A stretch of 64,000 bases of DNA from Psilocybe azurescens (Eukaryota; Basidiomycota; Agaricomycetes; Agaricales; Agrocybaceae), in contig JAJIRX010000620.1 of the NCBI GenBank assembly GCA_023853785.1, positions 46,701 through 110,700 of the forward strand, given 5' to 3'. The notes beneath the pieces were generated by a model. It searched no databases and was not told where the DNA came from. It saw only the letters and a list, made by a program, of their open reading frames with translations. A program made the position numbers and the translations under genes. Shown piece after piece: positions 35,401 through 44,639 of this stretch (position 1 is its first letter; the number at the start of each line of letters is the position of its first letter).

Positions 35401-37236
35401 GGCGATTGAGACGATTTCGGGCGGCGGTGTTCTTCAAGGATATCGCGAACGCCGTAGTCCTAAAGGACAAGCTCAGTACATGCACTTTGAACAGGTAAGG
35501 TCATACCTCTTAGCAGCAGCCAAGTTGGGATTTTGAGAGTAGCTTCGAAGATATTCAAAAGCGCGCCTTTCGTCTTCATCGTCAGATACTTCGTCAACAG
35601 GGACTATAAATTTGTAGGTTCCTTAATCTTAGTGTATGGAGAGGAAAGGCTTGCACTTACGGCCATCCCCATTGCCCTGAGCATCAAGCTGACCTCCTGG
35701 GAAGAACCTGACGTCGTAAGGATTGTTGAAGTCATCATCATCCTGAAGATAAATAATTAGTAAGATGTGATTCGAAAGCTTACCACTCACATGTTGATCA
35801 TTTTGTGAGCGATCTTCGTCACGCCACTGACTTTGGTGATTCTCGTCATCGCTCCAGCAGAATGGTCTGAGTCGTGCCTCGTCTTCGTCTTCGTCTTCGT
35901 CTTCATCCTCGTTTTCGTTCATCACGTAGTCTTCTTCATTGTCGTTGTCATTGTCCTTATCACCATCAACATCGTTCTCACCGATGAGTCGACCATGGAG
36001 TCCGCTGGTTTCAGTAACTTTGTTCTCTTGAGCGGGTGGATCGTCGTATATGTCGTCGTGCGTTGCCTATATAAATTCCATATCGGTATCGAATATAACA
36101 AACATATATATATATATTAAAAAAGAAACATACGTCCATCATATAAAGCGTTGAATTCACTTGAGGTACTATTAGCGGGCTTCTTCTGTGTTTAAAAGAG
36201 TAAGCTATATCTCGCGTGTAGTCCGTCCTGAGGCTTCCATAGGCCTCTGCTGCTGCAAAGGGGGTTCACGAAGTTGATTCGCAACGGCCCCTTGCTGAGA
36301 AGGGGATTGCTGTTGAACAAGAACCGGTTGGCGCTGTTGTTGTTGAGCAAGGCCCAGGGGCGGTTGACGCTGTTGCTGCTGAGCAAGGCCCGGGAGTTGG
36401 CGCTGTTGGTGCTGAGCAAGGCCCAGGGGCGGTTGACGCTGCTGCTGTTGAGAAAGGCCCGGAGGCACTCGACGTTGATGTTGCTGGAATGACAGGAGGT
36501 TGACGTTGTTGCTGCTGGACAACAAACGGCGTTGGTGACGCCTTTTCAGTCTCCTTGTTCCGTTCGCAGAATTGATTCGACGAGGTAATGGGGCTCCCCT
36601 TAAGGGTGGGTCGACCTGATTGACTTTCGTGACCTGTAAAGGCTGTAAGACAATATTGAGATATACAATCTTCAGAACACTCACATTGCCACGAACGCGC
36701 TTGGCAGGAGGGGCCATGTCATTATTGGACAATTCACCTGCGAAATTTTCGAGTTCGGTGGGCTCAGCACCTGCGCGCGCTGCTTCGTTGGCGCTTCTGG
36801 ATCTTCGCCTCAAGGTCCTGACCAACGGCTTGGGCTGCCTTCTGCAGCTGAGCTATGTGACCACCTTGGCCACGGGTACTGCGAATTGGCCTACAATTAC
36901 CGGTAGGAACGTTCTCTTTAATACAAAGATAAGTAAAAGTTGGTCCTGTATATTCTGGAATGCATACCCTTATTCACTGTCGCTTGAGTGCCATCTGGCA
37001 CTGGTATGCCCATAACCGCCGGGCTATCTTCAAGGTCTACTGTGGCAGAATATGTACTAGTATCAGTATGAGAAACAATGTTAGCAGGCGGAAAAAAACC
37101 TCGCGTGTCCACTTCAGCGGCCCCACTGGGACGCACCGGAGTCAGGTATAGCTTTGGTCGTCCTTTTCAACGTTCTGGTCGGTTGGGAAGAGGCTTTTGT
37201 ATTGCTTTTGGTGGATGCTTTCTTTGTGTTAGCCAT
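26481..37236 (-). CDS. DUF6532 protein gene with a 7.67-kb KDZ element inserted in its last exon
   Basis: Start MANTKKASTKSNTKASSQP at 37,236. The N-terminal half is low-complexity: a Lys/Ser-rich start, a Gln-rich block (about 36,480-36,270; QQQQRQPPLGLAQ repeats) and an acidic EDEDEDEDE run (about 35,910-35,880). The DUF6532 core follows: CLRYYPKTWQTVIQDAKERF, IAVEKAFPTSAHSIF, CIQNLILQFYYNRDNGIAK and LDEWRSGTHDKNDFSE (about 35,250-34,330). The exon ending RRWAAMG stops at 34,274, with a gtaagt donor and a 56-bp intron (34,273-34,218). The last exon begins GAGGCAACTT (34,217-34,208) and is then interrupted by the transposon. On the far side (26,534-26,481) it resumes in frame as QARDDMVNPYNFEPVLD and a stop. 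A frame change near 37,150 is an additional defect. DUF6532 has no known function; the family is widespread and multi-copy in mushrooms. Confidence 0.8.
26535..26541 (+). repeat. Target-site duplication AAGTTGC (left copy)
   Basis: Identical to 34,208-34,214. The two copies exactly abut the terminal inverted repeats of the large KDZ element, and joining them restores the DUF6532 frame. Confidence 0.9.
26542..26930 (-). repeat. Subterminal GTCC/GGAC array, transposase-side end of the large KDZ element
   Basis: Inverted counterpart of 8,338-8,705, with the same order of landmarks: CCACTGGACTCC tandem units, CTCAGCACTTAATTAGACC, the GTCC array, and the CAAGTCACTTCAAGACAG block. Dense 10-11 bp units in both orientations are candidate transposase-binding sites. 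Confidence 0.85.
27075..29233 (-). CDS. KDZ transposase with CxC5 and CxC6 cysteine clusters (frame-broken as read)
   Basis: Start MASTQSAPFPDMVFKDFSD at 29,233. The N-terminal ~380 residues include the CxC5 cluster (CPNSSVCLTSDCNRCSL, then LLSGFCSNCKTIYYADHER). The CxC6 cluster follows an intron: HCAYDGCTSDLANYRGGAFC, VHEHEFGNRCRVRDC and MACEAHQNVW. The C-terminal domain has CVETICFPCGVVEAWAKFA, PTKESRPDYICIDKAC, RFIVDSYHYQNHRKTDILC and WCNPAPTDGSAPN. After a 57-bp intron (27,280-27,224) it reads CEQLNAWLGG and ILKRMTPQNYNWFIHTMLS. This fits KDZ transposases of the CxC5-CxC6 type. Three frame changes are required: near 28,083, at a six-T run (27,688-27,693; six A in the mRNA), and near 27,188. 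Expression would need all three to be sequence errors or recoding. Confidence 0.88.
29459..32036 (-). CDS. KDZ-element accessory protein, acidic/basic multi-exon, unknown function
   Basis: Start MPPKASKNTATVPNSPPKTR at 32,036, a Lys/Arg/Ala-rich, histone-tail-like N terminus with several short exons (for example 32,036-31,816). A strongly acidic middle exon (about 31,300-30,780) has Glu/Ser/Gly repeats (GEGEGEGESESKDE). An ordered part follows: GNTYEFGDDPVAKLP, PQKGQVMIFISSENPAFVV and EEITWQIENDKPVLHVLL, then QIQMANALDVPPEMYRTG. Near the end are VEQIFSALFVGRSSWHDSW and MQKWLQDDPDRLSDVELWG. A basic tail (KKTKKAV ... KSTSAKAGNSGRK) ends at 29,459. A frame change lies near 29,635. Charge pattern and position suggest a nucleic-acid or chromatin-binding partner of the transposase; that is inference. 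I see no TET/JBP-type HxD motif or other enzyme signature. Confidence 0.6.
32283..33170 (+). repeat. Two-tier minisatellite (61-bp units passing into ~80-100-bp units)
   Basis: From 32,283 to about 32,560, units of about 61 bp built on GGCAATGGCACTA..GGGGACAGGGTGGGTGTAGTATGCAAAAC repeat. From about 32,640 the units lengthen (83-103 bp) and become GC-rich, each with CTGTCGCATGC, ACGATCC, GGGGGCAGGGACGGG and CTAAACGGAGGG. It lies between the accessory gene and the left end. Long open frames on both strands here are repeat artefacts. Confidence 0.85.
33171..33799. other. Non-coding GC-rich to AT-rich transition inside the large KDZ element
   Basis: GC-rich single-copy sequence (33,180-33,540; includes GGGCGCTGGGCGCCGC and a G-run near 33,500) gives way to AT-rich DNA. 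No gene seen. It may hold the promoter region of the accessory gene, but no clear element is identifiable. Confidence 0.4.
33800..34207 (-). repeat. Subterminal GTCC/GGAC array and terminal repeat, left end of the large KDZ element
   Basis: TTGGACTTCCA-type units in tandem (33,825-33,910), followed by a landmark block (GACAATTTTTCTGGTCTAGG on the minus strand) shared with 6,170-6,190. Ends in the terminal repeat at 34,188-34,207. Confidence 0.85.
34208..34214 (+). repeat. Target-site duplication AAGTTGC (right copy)
   Basis: Partner of 26,535-26,541. Lies within the last DUF6532 exon. Confidence 0.9.
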
Positions 37237-37445
37237 GTTGAAAATTTTCTGACACTCTCTATGTGATTAAGAGTTAACGGGGTGAAGCTGAGCTATTCGG
37301 ATGGTTCACTTTTCAACATGTTACCCCTCAGACTGCCCCTTTTGTGACAATAGATCCGACCCTACTTCACTCCGAGCTCCGGCCTCCCCCCCCTGTAACA
37401 TAAACAAAGAGTTTTGATGGTTTCTATCTAATTAAGAGAAGAAAT

Positions 37446-37690
37446 TTTGTGGTACAACATATATAGGGGCTTAGACGTCTGCTAGTCCAGAACCATACCA
37501 ATAATCCCAAACAACGCCGATGCAAAGCTTTAGAAATGGTTGAGCTTGAAGAATGGCAAGAAGAAATATTGTGGTACAGCATATATAGGGGGTATAGACA
37601 TCTGTTAATCCAGATTCACACCAATAGTCCCAAAACGATGAGTGAGAGAACATATGCAAAGCTGTAGAAACGGTTGAGCTTGAAGAATGG
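37446..37690 (+). repeat. Tandem duplication of a ~120-bp segment
   Basis: TTGTGGTACA(A/G)CATATATAGG through GGTTGAGCTTGAAGAATGGC occurs at about 37,449-37,554 and again, diverged, at 37,569-37,690. It overlaps the 3' end of the neighbouring minus-strand coding fragment. Confidence 0.75.
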
Positions 37691-37980
37691 CGAGCGAAAG
37701 GAGGGGATAACTCACAGCCCTCTACATGCTCCGTAAGTTTCTCAGATTCTTCAACAGCTTCACCAGGCTCATGTATAGGCACAACAATCCCAAAAGATAT
37801 TAAAATATGTCGGATTCGACCCAGGGCAAGTTGTGCATCGAAAAGCTCCATATCAGCCGTTTTCAAGGCTGAAATCGCCGCTTCCGCCCGGACACACAGC
37901 TCCGCCCTGTTTACGTCGGCACGCAGCCTCCTTTTCTTTGGCTTCTTGCAGCATTGTGTACGCTTGTTCAGGGCGGGTTA
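37690..37980 (-). CDS. Small uncharacterised helical protein, agaricomycete type
   Basis: Minus-strand reading NRAELCVRAEAAISALKTAD, then ELFDAQLALGRIRHILISFG and EPGEAVEESEKLTEHVEGC (about 37,900-37,715), with an upstream continuation AYTMLQEAKEKEAACR in another frame (about 37,965-37,915). It looks like a short leucine/alanine-rich coiled coil seen, often in several copies, in mushroom genomes. A one-base frame change lies near 37,905. Exon structure and ends are unsure; the stop may be at 37,471 after the duplicated segment. Confidence 0.45.
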
Positions 37981-38947
37981 CCTAAATGGTTGGTTGAGAG
38001 CTGTACCATGACGATGTGAATCGGTAGCGTACACTGACACCAAGTCGTGATGTTCGTGATATAGAAGTAGGCAACATGATTAATTTGAATTCCTGATATC
38101 AGTTGAAGCTAAACGACAAGGACTGAAGTCTGCGTTACAGGTAGAGAAACAAAGGTTTTGCAAGAAAATTGCGGCCACGCTGGCGCCCGACGTGTTGATA
38201 TTGATCACATGATATTCCAGTTATGGATTCGTCTCTAAATGGCAAGTTTTTGCGACAAATTCCTGCTGGGGATGTGATGTGTCATGAGAAACGAGGAGGA
38301 TCAATTGACCTTGCAGGAAATCTTGGTCGACTGAATTTCTAGAGAGCCAACATGCCCCCGACTAGGGAAGTGATAGAAATTATATTGGATGAAGACTTGA
38401 GCGCGGGAAAGCTTGGGAATGGATATTAGAGCCTGCGAAGTGGGCTTGCCGTAGTCCGCAGAGTTGATTGATTGATTAGGAGCAAAGAAATTGACATGGC
38501 GGAGGGCGGAAAGAAATCATAGGGTAAAAATCCAACAGCACCGATAAGTAAAGAACGAGCGGATTTCAACAATGGTATCAACCGACAAAGACATATGTAC
38601 GAAGGGATAGGAAAGGTTCTTTCGGCAAGAGGGACATTGGAGGGGCAGCAAACGGTCTGGAATATTCAAAGGTAAGTAAGCTAAAGTAGAGTAGCCAGCA
38701 GATAACTTACTTCTGGACCCATGTTTCACCGATGAGCTTCAAGGCCTCAGATGGCGCAATGGCTTTGCAACCATGGCTATTTGCAACTTGTGGTCTGAGT
38801 ACACGATTGGGCCATATCGAATAAATCGGGTAGCGATGGAGGTAGCGAACAGGAAGAGGTGACGAAGAGACCATGTAATAGGGACAATAGAGGGCGGATG
38901 GCGACATCGGAAGGTGTCGGTCAAGGACTCAAAAAAGATGGAGAACG
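37981..38947. other. No confident gene; possible minus-strand exons
   Basis: A minus-strand frame at 38,729-38,517 contains LQCPSCRKNLSYPFVHM, reminiscent of half a RING-type knuckle, and another at 38,907-38,707 ends GETWVQK. These may be exons of one gene, but I cannot join them reliably. Confidence 0.3.
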
Positions 38948-39610
38948 TTGGAGGAGACAGTAGGATGTAGAAGAAGCGCTCCTCCCGCATCCTCATCTTT
39001 ATCAACATATATGAAGGCAGCAGAGAATGTAGATCCCGTAGATCCTGCTGCCTGGATGGCGATATCGGAAGGAGTCGAGGACTCAAAAAAGATCGAGGAC
39101 GTTGGAGACAGCAGGATGCAGAAGAAGCGCTCTTCTGCATCCTCACCTTCATCAGCGCCAATGAAGGCGGTAGCAAAGGTAGAACCGGTTAATCTTGCTG
39201 CCTGGATGGCGATATCGGAAGGAGTCGAGGACTCAAAAAAGATCGAGGACGTTGGAGGAGACAGTGGGATGCAGAAGAAGCGCTCTTCCGCATCCTCACC
39301 TTCATCAGCGCCAATGAAGGCGGTAGCAAAGGTAGAACCGGTTAATCTTGCTGCCTGGATGGCGATATCGGAAGGAGTCGAGGACTCAAAAAAGATCGAG
39401 GACGTTGGAGGAGACAGTGAGATGCAGAAGAAGCGCTCTTCTGCATCCTCACTCTCATCAGAGACAATAAAGGCGGTAGAAAAGGTAGAGCTCGTAGATC
39501 CTGCTGCCGGAGTCAATAGGGTTGACCCCAATCCCAAGGCAACGTACCTTGGGATTGGGCAAAGGAGGTTGAGAGGAGAGTGTGAAGAGATCGATGACTG
39601 TCGCAGGTGA
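38948..39610 (+). CDS. Open frame built from a 51-residue tandem repeat (150-153 bp units)
   Basis: The unit contains AAWMAISEGVEDSKKIEDVG, MQKKRSSASS and PMKAVAKVEPVN. About three and a half copies run at periods of 150 and 153 bp (CCTGGATGGC at 39,051, 39,201 and 39,354), then a unique end (NPKATYLGIGQRRLRGE). Unit length is always a multiple of three, so the frame is preserved. The minus strand is also open for most of the array (about 249 codons), so the coding strand is uncertain. No domain recognised. Treat it as a repeat-containing hypothetical gene or a non-coding minisatellite. Confidence 0.45.
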   Translation: MEETVGCRRSAPPASSSLSTYMKAAENVDPVDPAAWMAISEGVEDSKKIEDVGDSRMQKKRSSASSPSSAPMKAVAKVEPVNLAAWMAISEGVEDSKKIEDVGGDSGMQKKRSSASSPSSAPMKAVAKVEPVNLAAWMAISEGVEDSKKIEDVGGDSEMQKKRSSASSLSSETIKAVEKVELVDPAAGVNRVDPNPKATYLGIGQRRLRGECEEIDDCRR

Positions 39611-39611
39611 T

Positions 39612-39776
39612 CACATGAATATTCAAACTCCGTCGTACACGTGAATATTAAAACTCCGATGCACACGTGAATATTCAAACTCCGTTGTACACGTGAATAT
39701 TCAAACTCCGTTGTACACGTGAATATTCAAACTCCGTTGTACACGTGAATATTCAAACTCCGTCGCACACGGGATT
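39612..39776 (+). repeat. 26-bp tandem repeat containing GAATATTC and CACGTG
   Basis: Six or so units of CACGTGAATATTCAAACTCC plus GTTGTA. Each unit contains the palindromes GAATATTC and CACGTG (an E-box). It lies just 5' of the large plus-strand gene at 40,363, so a regulatory role is possible but unproven. Confidence 0.85.
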
Positions 39777-39815
39777 AGCGACGTTAACCTTTCGCCCAAG
39801 TCCTCACCACTACAT

Positions 39816-39844
39816 TGATATAGACGAGCGTTTCTTCTATATCA
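39816..39844. promoter_or_regulatory. 29-bp dyad TGATATAGA-N11-TCTATATCA, first copy
   Basis: Perfect 9-bp inverted repeat around an 11-base spacer. An identical-arm copy lies at 40,002-40,030. Both are upstream of the gene starting at 40,363. Confidence 0.55.
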
Positions 39845-40001
39845 TAGTCTGTGGTCACCCCTCAACTTATTTATTTCCGTCAATCTCTCCTACTTCCCTC
39901 GTTGCGCGGTATACTAAAGCAGGACTCGTCATTCATTTTTTCTCTTTTTGTTCCTCGCCTAGTATCTTATCGTGCACCTTCGAGTCGAATCGTTCAGAGC
40001 A

Positions 40002-40030
40002 TGATATAGACGAACATTTCTTCTATATCA
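40002..40030. promoter_or_regulatory. 29-bp dyad TGATATAGA-N11-TCTATATCA, second copy
   Basis: Same arms as 39,816-39,844 with a spacer differing at two or three bases. The centre-to-centre distance is 186 bp. Confidence 0.55.
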
Positions 40031-40362
40031 CTGCTCGTGGACTTTTCCCTCGTTCCTAGTACCGCTACATTTCACGATATACGAAGGATCCATTGTTTCT
40101 CTATTGTTTTCCCTCGGCGATTTTATCCGTCCTGTTATGATCTCTAGAATCGAACCGTACGTTTGAATTTCTAAATCTCTTTTTCTCTCTTTGATTTGAT
40201 CACTCTTTTCTAGATCAGTATTCCTATCCTTTGATAATCCACACTCTCTTCTGTATAGCTTCAGGATCCCATTGTGGTCATGTAAGTCAACAAGTCCGTA
40301 TCACGCATCTGAACGCCAATTTCTAACACATCTCGTCTTCCATAGACAAGTGATTTTGTTCA

Positions 40363-43300
40363 ATGTCCTCCACACCTTTCGACTGGACGAATGGATGTGT
40401 TTTTATACAGAATGGCACCATCTACTGCTCTCCCAATTCAAGGCGTCCTGTGCTTATCCCCCCACACCCCCACTACCAGTCCCTTTGACGCTAAACTCCT
40501 GAACGTCGCGATGTTCAAGCAGCCTGTATGGTGGTCGGATTCGTTTGGCTGGCTTTCATTCGTGCCCTTGGCACCCTCCTTTCTTTCATACCCGTTCCAA
40601 GACTTATGCTGGATTCCACATACCAAGGAAACTACCGCCTTGGGAGGCGATGGTTATCGATACGAGATGGATGAGGACAGCTGCATGAAGTGGGAAGAGG
40701 CAGAAACCCGCTTGGTGGAAGCTGTACATAGACTCCGAATGGCGTACAACATCCAGCGGTACAACGCCTCCTCCCCATCTTTGTTCAACTATTCAAAGTC
40801 GCATAAATCAGCTGCGATTTCTGGAAAGATGAGCAAGTTGGCGCGGGACTGGTTTGCTATCTGGATGGGTCTTCTATCTTACATCCTGGCCCAAGCATCG
40901 CTTCCCGAGAATTATAAAACGCCCAGTATGCCGCAAGACGAGAACTGTCCATATCCTTCCTGGTACATGAAACTCGCAAAGGACCCCAAAATCTCTCTGG
41001 CATGGTTAGACGGGCTAAGCACCTCGACTGTCAATACTTTTGACGCCAAAACCCCTCGTGCGGGTGTTGTATTACGATGGACCGAGACAGATAAACTACG
41101 GCCGTCTATCGATTTCTTTTGGATCATCACATTCCAGTATACTACCCTTGGACAATAGCTGAGGAAGAAGCTGTTCATCGCGACGGTTCTTTGAGGCACC
41201 TTCAGCCGCCGGAACAGATGGTTAAACGAGCTTTAGATGCCATTTTCCAGGACCGCGATTTCGCATTGGGCGCTTTAATTATGAATTCTTACCTCTGGTG
41301 GAAAGAGAGTCCCCAAGATATTAGCATGCACTTACTGGATATCAAATACGCGACGTCCTTTGTTTTTCGACACGTGAGCCGCAAGTTCGTGCGTGAAGCT
41401 AACCATGGCGATAGACCTTTCCAGGATCCGTTGTTGGCTCAAGACAAGCTTGAGCTCTTGATTGCTGAGCATACATCAAAAGAAGAAGAGGCTGCTCGTG
41501 TTGCCTCCAATTTGCCCATGCGTAACATGATTGGGTGGTTAAACGAAGAGGAGAAGGGCGCACTATACCAGGACTGGAAAACATTTTTCGACAAAAGAAC
41601 AAAAACGCAATGCCGAGATCTTGGCTTTGGAGGATCCTTCTACTTGTCAAATCTTGCTGGAACAGGGTGCTCGTCCTCCCTCTCGTTGATACCACAATGT
41701 ATGAATGGAAGACGATTCGTTCTTCTAGAGGAAAAAAAGCTTTACATGCGAGTCCGTGTCAACAGCGCCAACCAGCAGGCCGTACATGGCTGTTATACCA
41801 AATCTCACAGGGTTTACGACGCTCTCAACAACGAATGGGATCTTTGTAGGGACTTCACACCGCCGCTTGAGTTAGCTGAGGGTGGCGACATGGATGATGA
41901 TATCGATTACGGCGATCCCAACCTTGCTGACTATGACGATGGCGATGTTCTCTATTCACCTTGCCAAATGCCGTCTACTTCCTTCACTCAGTTTCCTGTG
42001 TATGTGGATTATAAAGATGATGATTGGAACAGTGACGAAAACTACGACAGAGACTGCCATGCTCGTATAAAACCTTCTGCGCCGTTACAGAAGACGAAGA
42101 CGCCCGAGCTATTGCCATCCATGAGGGAAACTGGTCAGAAACCGCAAGACGCTATCCTATCCCTGAAATATGGGTACGGATATGTACCGCCACTGTCCAC
42201 TGTCAGTACGACACAAGCGTCGACATATGATTGGCGACACAGTATCTCGGGGCTTTGGATTCCTGCAAGGTGGCAAAGATGAGGAATTGGGACAGGCCGA
42301 CCGTGCAGCTATACAGAGATTTTTTCTGCCATGGTGGCAAAAATTGATTCACAAATACCGACGGAGCTCTGGGATCTTAACGACACAAATCATCTGTCCC
42401 TCAGTCATTTGCAAGATTTCAATCTTATCGATAGGCCATCCGATAATTTATTTGTGTTCAGTAAGCCTCAGACAATAGCGTCAGACTGGATGCTCGGAGT
42501 GCAGTCCCCTGAGATCGCTCTGTATGTATGTCGTCTAATTTTATCTCATTCGGCACATACCATACAGACTGTCTCTCGTTGTCTCCTGCGAGAATGTATC
42601 CCATTCCGCACTCTGGTGCCCTTGGAAGTGAGAGCACGTGTTTTCACTGTAAAAGAGCCTTACGCACCCACATCCTTTCGCAAAGCGGGTTACATTTTTA
42701 CTCTCGAGGACTTTGAGGCTGCCATGTCGCGGTGCAAAGAAGTTGTCAGCCAGCCTCACGGCCGTGCAGCACTGTTGATGGGGGATAATTTCTCGGATTG
42801 CTAGGCAATACAGCGAGCCTCGGACGCAACACTGCAGGGACCCTCTGTCGAAATTACACAATACCAGATCGGATTCGTGTCTACTGCTGTTTCTAATGGA
42901 TACTCATATTGTGACGACGAGCTAACTGCAAACGAGCTGGCAGCAATATGCGAACGTATTCTATGTATACTGGTAAATTACCATTACAACCAAACGGTTT
43001 CCCACTAACATGTCTGAACAGATCTGCCGGAGCAAATCACTGTCAAATCCTGGTTTCCTCCAGCTGCCATTTGGTCCTCATATAACGCATACAACTGTCC
43101 GGGATGGACTGAACGCAATGAACAATTTTTTTGGAACGTTTGCAAGACATTTACAAGGGTGCTCAACCTTACACCGTCACCGAATGGAAAAGAAAGCTCA
43201 GAGGGAATAAGCTGTACAGGCAACTTATCGCCGAACAATGCAAAGCGCGCCAAGCTTTTTATCGACAAACATCTGCCTGTGCAAGTGCCTGGATAGACTG

Positions 43301-43480
43301 GACATCTTTGCGTGTACACAAGGACCGACATGCATCTTGTTCCATCTCCCAACCGACTTTTTCGTCTATCTTCCTTGTAATCTTGTTCACCTCTCGTCTT
43401 CGAAATTGTCTGTCGCTGTCTGTCGTTGCCGGCCATTTCACTCCGTCTTGCTTATCATATTATTTTGTTTGTCCATAGAT
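40363..43480 (+). pseudogene. Large uncharacterised agaricomycete protein, family member A (frame-broken)
   Basis: ATG at 40,363 reads DWTNGCVFIQNGTIYCSPNS. The frame then moves by +1 (about 40,440-40,480) to SPFDAKLLNVAMFKQPVWW and DSFGWLSFVPLAPSFLSYPF, with a helical stretch WFAIWMGLLSYILAQ (about 40,850). A second break near 41,120 continues as HHIPVYYPWTIAEEEAVHRD; others lie near 42,240 and 42,325. Later landmarks are YDALNNEWDLCRDF, LRECIPFRTLVPLEVR and a C-terminal part, VKSWFPPAAIWSSYN with WTERNEQFFWN (about 43,035-43,130). Roughly 950-1,000 codons. The minus-strand gene at 53.9-56.5 kb is a clear relative with the same order of motifs. Function unknown; such genes are abundant in mushroom genomes. 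Whether it is a pseudogene or damaged by sequence errors is open. Confidence 0.6.
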
Positions 43481-43979
43481 TAATGTTGAATTCTTCTTGC
43501 TCTGCGTAGTGGCCTATGTTTCGAAGGTTTAACATTGTGAGCCTCTTGAGCATAGCAAACCCATGTACCTCCAATCATTCGATGCCGAGCCTCCTGGTCC
43601 TATGGTAATGTATTGGGCGTGGACTTCGTGGAAACTATTCCTCATGCGAGCAAACTATCAGGTCACGTCTCGCGATTAAAGGTCAATTATCTATTTTCAT
43701 GTTCGTGACACTCCCACTTACCTATCGTTTTGGATGTTGGAAATGTTCGCAAAGTCATTGAACGAGTAAATTTGCTCACTGGTATTGTGAGTCCCTCATT
43801 TTTTCGTTAATCGCTTATTTATTGGATGTGCCTAATATACAGTGACTACAAATCTTCAAAATGATGGACTGTGTACAAGAAAATGCGCAATATATATATA
43901 CAAGTTACAAAAATCGCTTCAAATCACTCTGCCACCTGTTCGTTCTGCACGTTGATCTCCATAACGTGCACCCAGCTAT
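43481..43979. other. No recognised gene
   Basis: Intergenic between family member A and a minus-strand hypothetical. Short microsatellite ATATATATA near 43,892. Confidence 0.4.
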
Positions 43980-44506
43980 TCAAGATAGGTTTTTTCCTCT
44001 CCTATACTTCGATGATCGCCCGTCTAACTGTCGGCTTTGAAAGGTTGCCGCTTTGTCTTCGAAGAGATGAGCGCCACCAACGTAGTAGCCGGTCGAGTCG
44101 AAGACGCGCAGCATATAGTGATCAACGTTATGTGAATCGTCGCTGGAAACCTTTGTGGACTTGTGAAAAATCGAACTATGAGCCGGAATTAGCGCTGAAG
44201 GACAAAGAAACGGACACGGGAGACTCACGTTATGACCATACACCCCCTCCATTACATCGGCGGCGACCTTGTGGTTCTTCTGCGCTGCCTTCTCGATGTC
44301 GTCGACGATATTCGGGGCCCACTTTGCGATGAGATCGACGATATGCGTTCGCATTGCGTATTGCGCGGGAAGTAGTGTTTGTGGAATCGAATCGAGAGTT
44401 GCATAGCGTAAAGAGCTACAAAGACACGGTTAGTGAAGAATATACGTTGAATAAGCACTGACATACAGTAGCAGGTCCCAAGAGCTCCGAACCGCCACAA
44501 GGTCAC
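43980..44506 (-). CDS. Uncharacterised protein fragment
   Basis: Minus-strand reading includes SLRYATLDSIPQTLLPAQYA, then RTHIVDLIAKWAPNIVDDIE, a short intron (about 44,232-44,176), and VDHYMLRVFDSTGYYVGGAH with LFEDKA. A second intron (gtatgtc..tttgtag, about 44,466-44,416) joins an upstream exon. The splice sites look real, and two exons stay in one frame. No family recognised; ends uncertain. Confidence 0.4.
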
Positions 44507-44639
44507 ACCGTTGGGCGCGACCCGACTTGAAGGTGGTGGTTGAGAAGCATCTCAAACGACTCACCGTTTTTCTTAAATATGCGACATCGCTTTTCTCTAT
44601 ACGTGACGCTCGGTGCATTATTTGATGAATTTGTGTCAT

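Noticed and set aside
39612..39776. CRISPR-like array
   Set aside because: Contiguous 26-bp tandem repeats with no spacers, in a eukaryotic genome.
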